The notes below the pieces were generated by a model. That model was not told the origin of the DNA. It saw only the letters and a program-made list of their open reading frames with translations, and did no database searches. This document shows, piece after piece, positions 6,202 through 6,976 of a DNA stretch of 6,976 nt. Origin of the DNA: Treponema sp. (GTDB lineage: Bacteria; Spirochaetota; Spirochaetia; Treponematales; Treponemataceae); the NCBI GenBank assembly GCA_024699205.1, contig JAILQA010000485.1, positions 1-6,976 on the forward strand. The letters run 5' to 3'. The translations under genes and the position numbers were made by a program. How positions within the stretch are numbered: position 1 is the stretch's first letter; every line of letters begins with the position of its first letter.

Positions 6202-6976
6202 TTACCAGCTTCCACCACCGCCGCCGCCGCCACCGCCACCGGCTGAACCAAAGCTGTGACTTCCGCCACCACTGCTGCTTCCGTGACTCTTACTCTTTAC
6301 TTCTGCTCGTGTTGCGCTTACAGGATTAATAATATCCTTCTGAATGGTATTTATAAGATTCATAGCGCTGAAATGCATAGACGGGTCTATAACTCCCGAA
6401 TACCATGATGGATCTTTGATAGTAATATTTGCAAATCGTGAAGTCCATTTGTCTGCAAGTCCAAAAACCATGGCATAAGGTAAAATGTCATAATAATATT
6501 CGGGATTTTCTTCTACAAGAACTTCAAGACGAGGAACTTCTGCGACTTTAATAAACTCTTTTAATCCCAAAAGTTTTCCGGTTATTTCGATATTATATGG
6601 AGTCATCTGAATGATTCTTCCATTAAATATTGCAACTAAAGAATACATAATTGAAATTACGTAGATAACTGGAATTGGCAAAGAATTGTCGTTTTTTGTG
6701 AGTTGAATTGTTGCATAAAGTGCCAGAGCAATTATTGCAGCGTAAAAGATATATTTGAAAATACTTTTTATCTTTTTAAAATATCTTGTGTAAATTGTTC
6801 TATTAAAGGAACAGCCTAAAAAGAAAATTGGAATTATAAAGAGGGAAAGGAAAAGATTATCAAAATAAGCAATCTGGCTTGAAAGGGCAAAAGTCAAGAA
6901 AGTCATCAGGGAAGAAAGGAATAACAAACCAAGTGATTTTGATTCACCCGTGTAAAGGGTTTTGTCTTCCTCTTCA
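6202..6976 (-). CDS. DUF2207-family membrane protein, C-terminal part (5' end outside the window)
   Basis: The frame is open to the window edge, and the 257 visible residues are the C-terminal part of a longer protein. A TTG codon at 6927 could be mistaken for a start, but it has no good ribosome binding site and the frame stays open upstream of it. Four hydrophobic segments lie at about visible residues 15-33, 38-56, 73-93 and 99-117. A soluble domain follows with ILPYAMVFGLADKW (164-177) and PSWYSG (189-194), which I recognise from the DUF2207 (YciQ-like) family. The protein ends in a Ser/Gly-rich tail with ten consecutive glycines and a final Ser-Trp, also typical of that family. Members normally carry a signal peptide and an extracytoplasmic DUF2207 domain at the N-terminus, which would lie outside this window. 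Their biochemical function is not established. The stop is 32 nt before the lipoprotein start with no terminator between them, so co-transcription with the transporter is possible. Confidence in the family is good; nothing can be said about a specific role. Confidence 0.85.
   Translation of the reverse strand, partial: EEEDKTLYTGESKSLGLLFLSSLMTFLTFALSSQIAYFDNLFLSLFIIPIFFLGCSFNRTIYTRYFKKIKSIFKYIFYAAIIALALYATIQLTKNDNSLPIPVIYVISIMYSLVAIFNGRIIQMTPYNIEITGKLLGLKEFIKVAEVPRLEVLVEENPEYYYDILPYAMVFGLADKWTSRFANITIKDPSWYSGVIDPSMHFSAMNLINTIQKDIINPVSATRAEVKSKSHGSSSGGGSHSFGSAGGGGGGGGGGSW

Noticed and set aside
6211..6240. GGC/GGT triplet run as a phase-variable microsatellite
   Set aside because: It encodes ten glycines with mixed codons (GGA, GGT, GGC) in a tail normally glycine-rich in this family. 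Triplet changes would keep the frame, so no on/off switching is expected.
6202..6927. Start of the DUF2207-family gene at the TTG at 6927
   Set aside because: The frame remains open to the window edge, no strong ribosome binding site precedes this TTG, and the family has a long N-terminal region that must lie upstream.
1..6976. CRISPR array, tRNA, rRNA, insertion sequence or defence system
   Set aside because: There are no spaced repeats, RNA gene folds, transposase motifs or terminal inverted repeats. Essentially all of the sequence is explained by the five genes.

Overview
The window is one tightly packed block in which every supportable gene reads on the minus strand, so transcription runs from high to low coordinates. 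The base composition is moderately AT-rich. The lipoprotein signal has a relaxed lipobox, and intergenic gaps are 19-32 nt or overlapping. The general look of the proteins suggests a host-associated spirochaete of the Treponema type. That assignment is an inference from protein style, because no rRNA or other phylogenetic marker lies in the window.

In transcription order the layout is as follows. (1) 6976-6202 is the 3' part of a gene for a DUF2207-family membrane protein, which runs off the window edge and ends in a poly-glycine Gly-Ser-Trp tail. (2) 6169-4343 encodes a 608-residue lipoprotein substrate-binding protein of solute-binding family 5 (peptide/opine/nickel type). (3) 4323-3187 encodes an OppB-type permease with an unusual Gly/Asn/Met-rich extracytoplasmic insert. 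(4) 3162-1009 encodes a 717-residue fusion of an OppC-type permease with an OppD-type ATPase. (5) 1012-56 encodes an OppF-type ATPase that overlaps the fusion gene by the four bases ATGA. The last 55 bases hold a short AT-rich direct repeat and no convincing terminator.

Genes 2-5 make a complete oligopeptide-type ABC importer. The lipoprotein captures substrate outside the membrane, OppB and the OppC half form the channel, and the OppD half and OppF form the two ATPase sites, both with intact motifs. The actual substrate cannot be read from the sequence. There is no terminator between the DUF2207 gene and the transporter, so they may share a transcript whose promoter lies outside the window.

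The most noteworthy points are the OppC-OppD fusion and a perfect 10-bp hairpin inside the DNA encoding its linker. I found no evidence for a wholly new biological system; this is an ordinary transporter operon with some unusual architecture.
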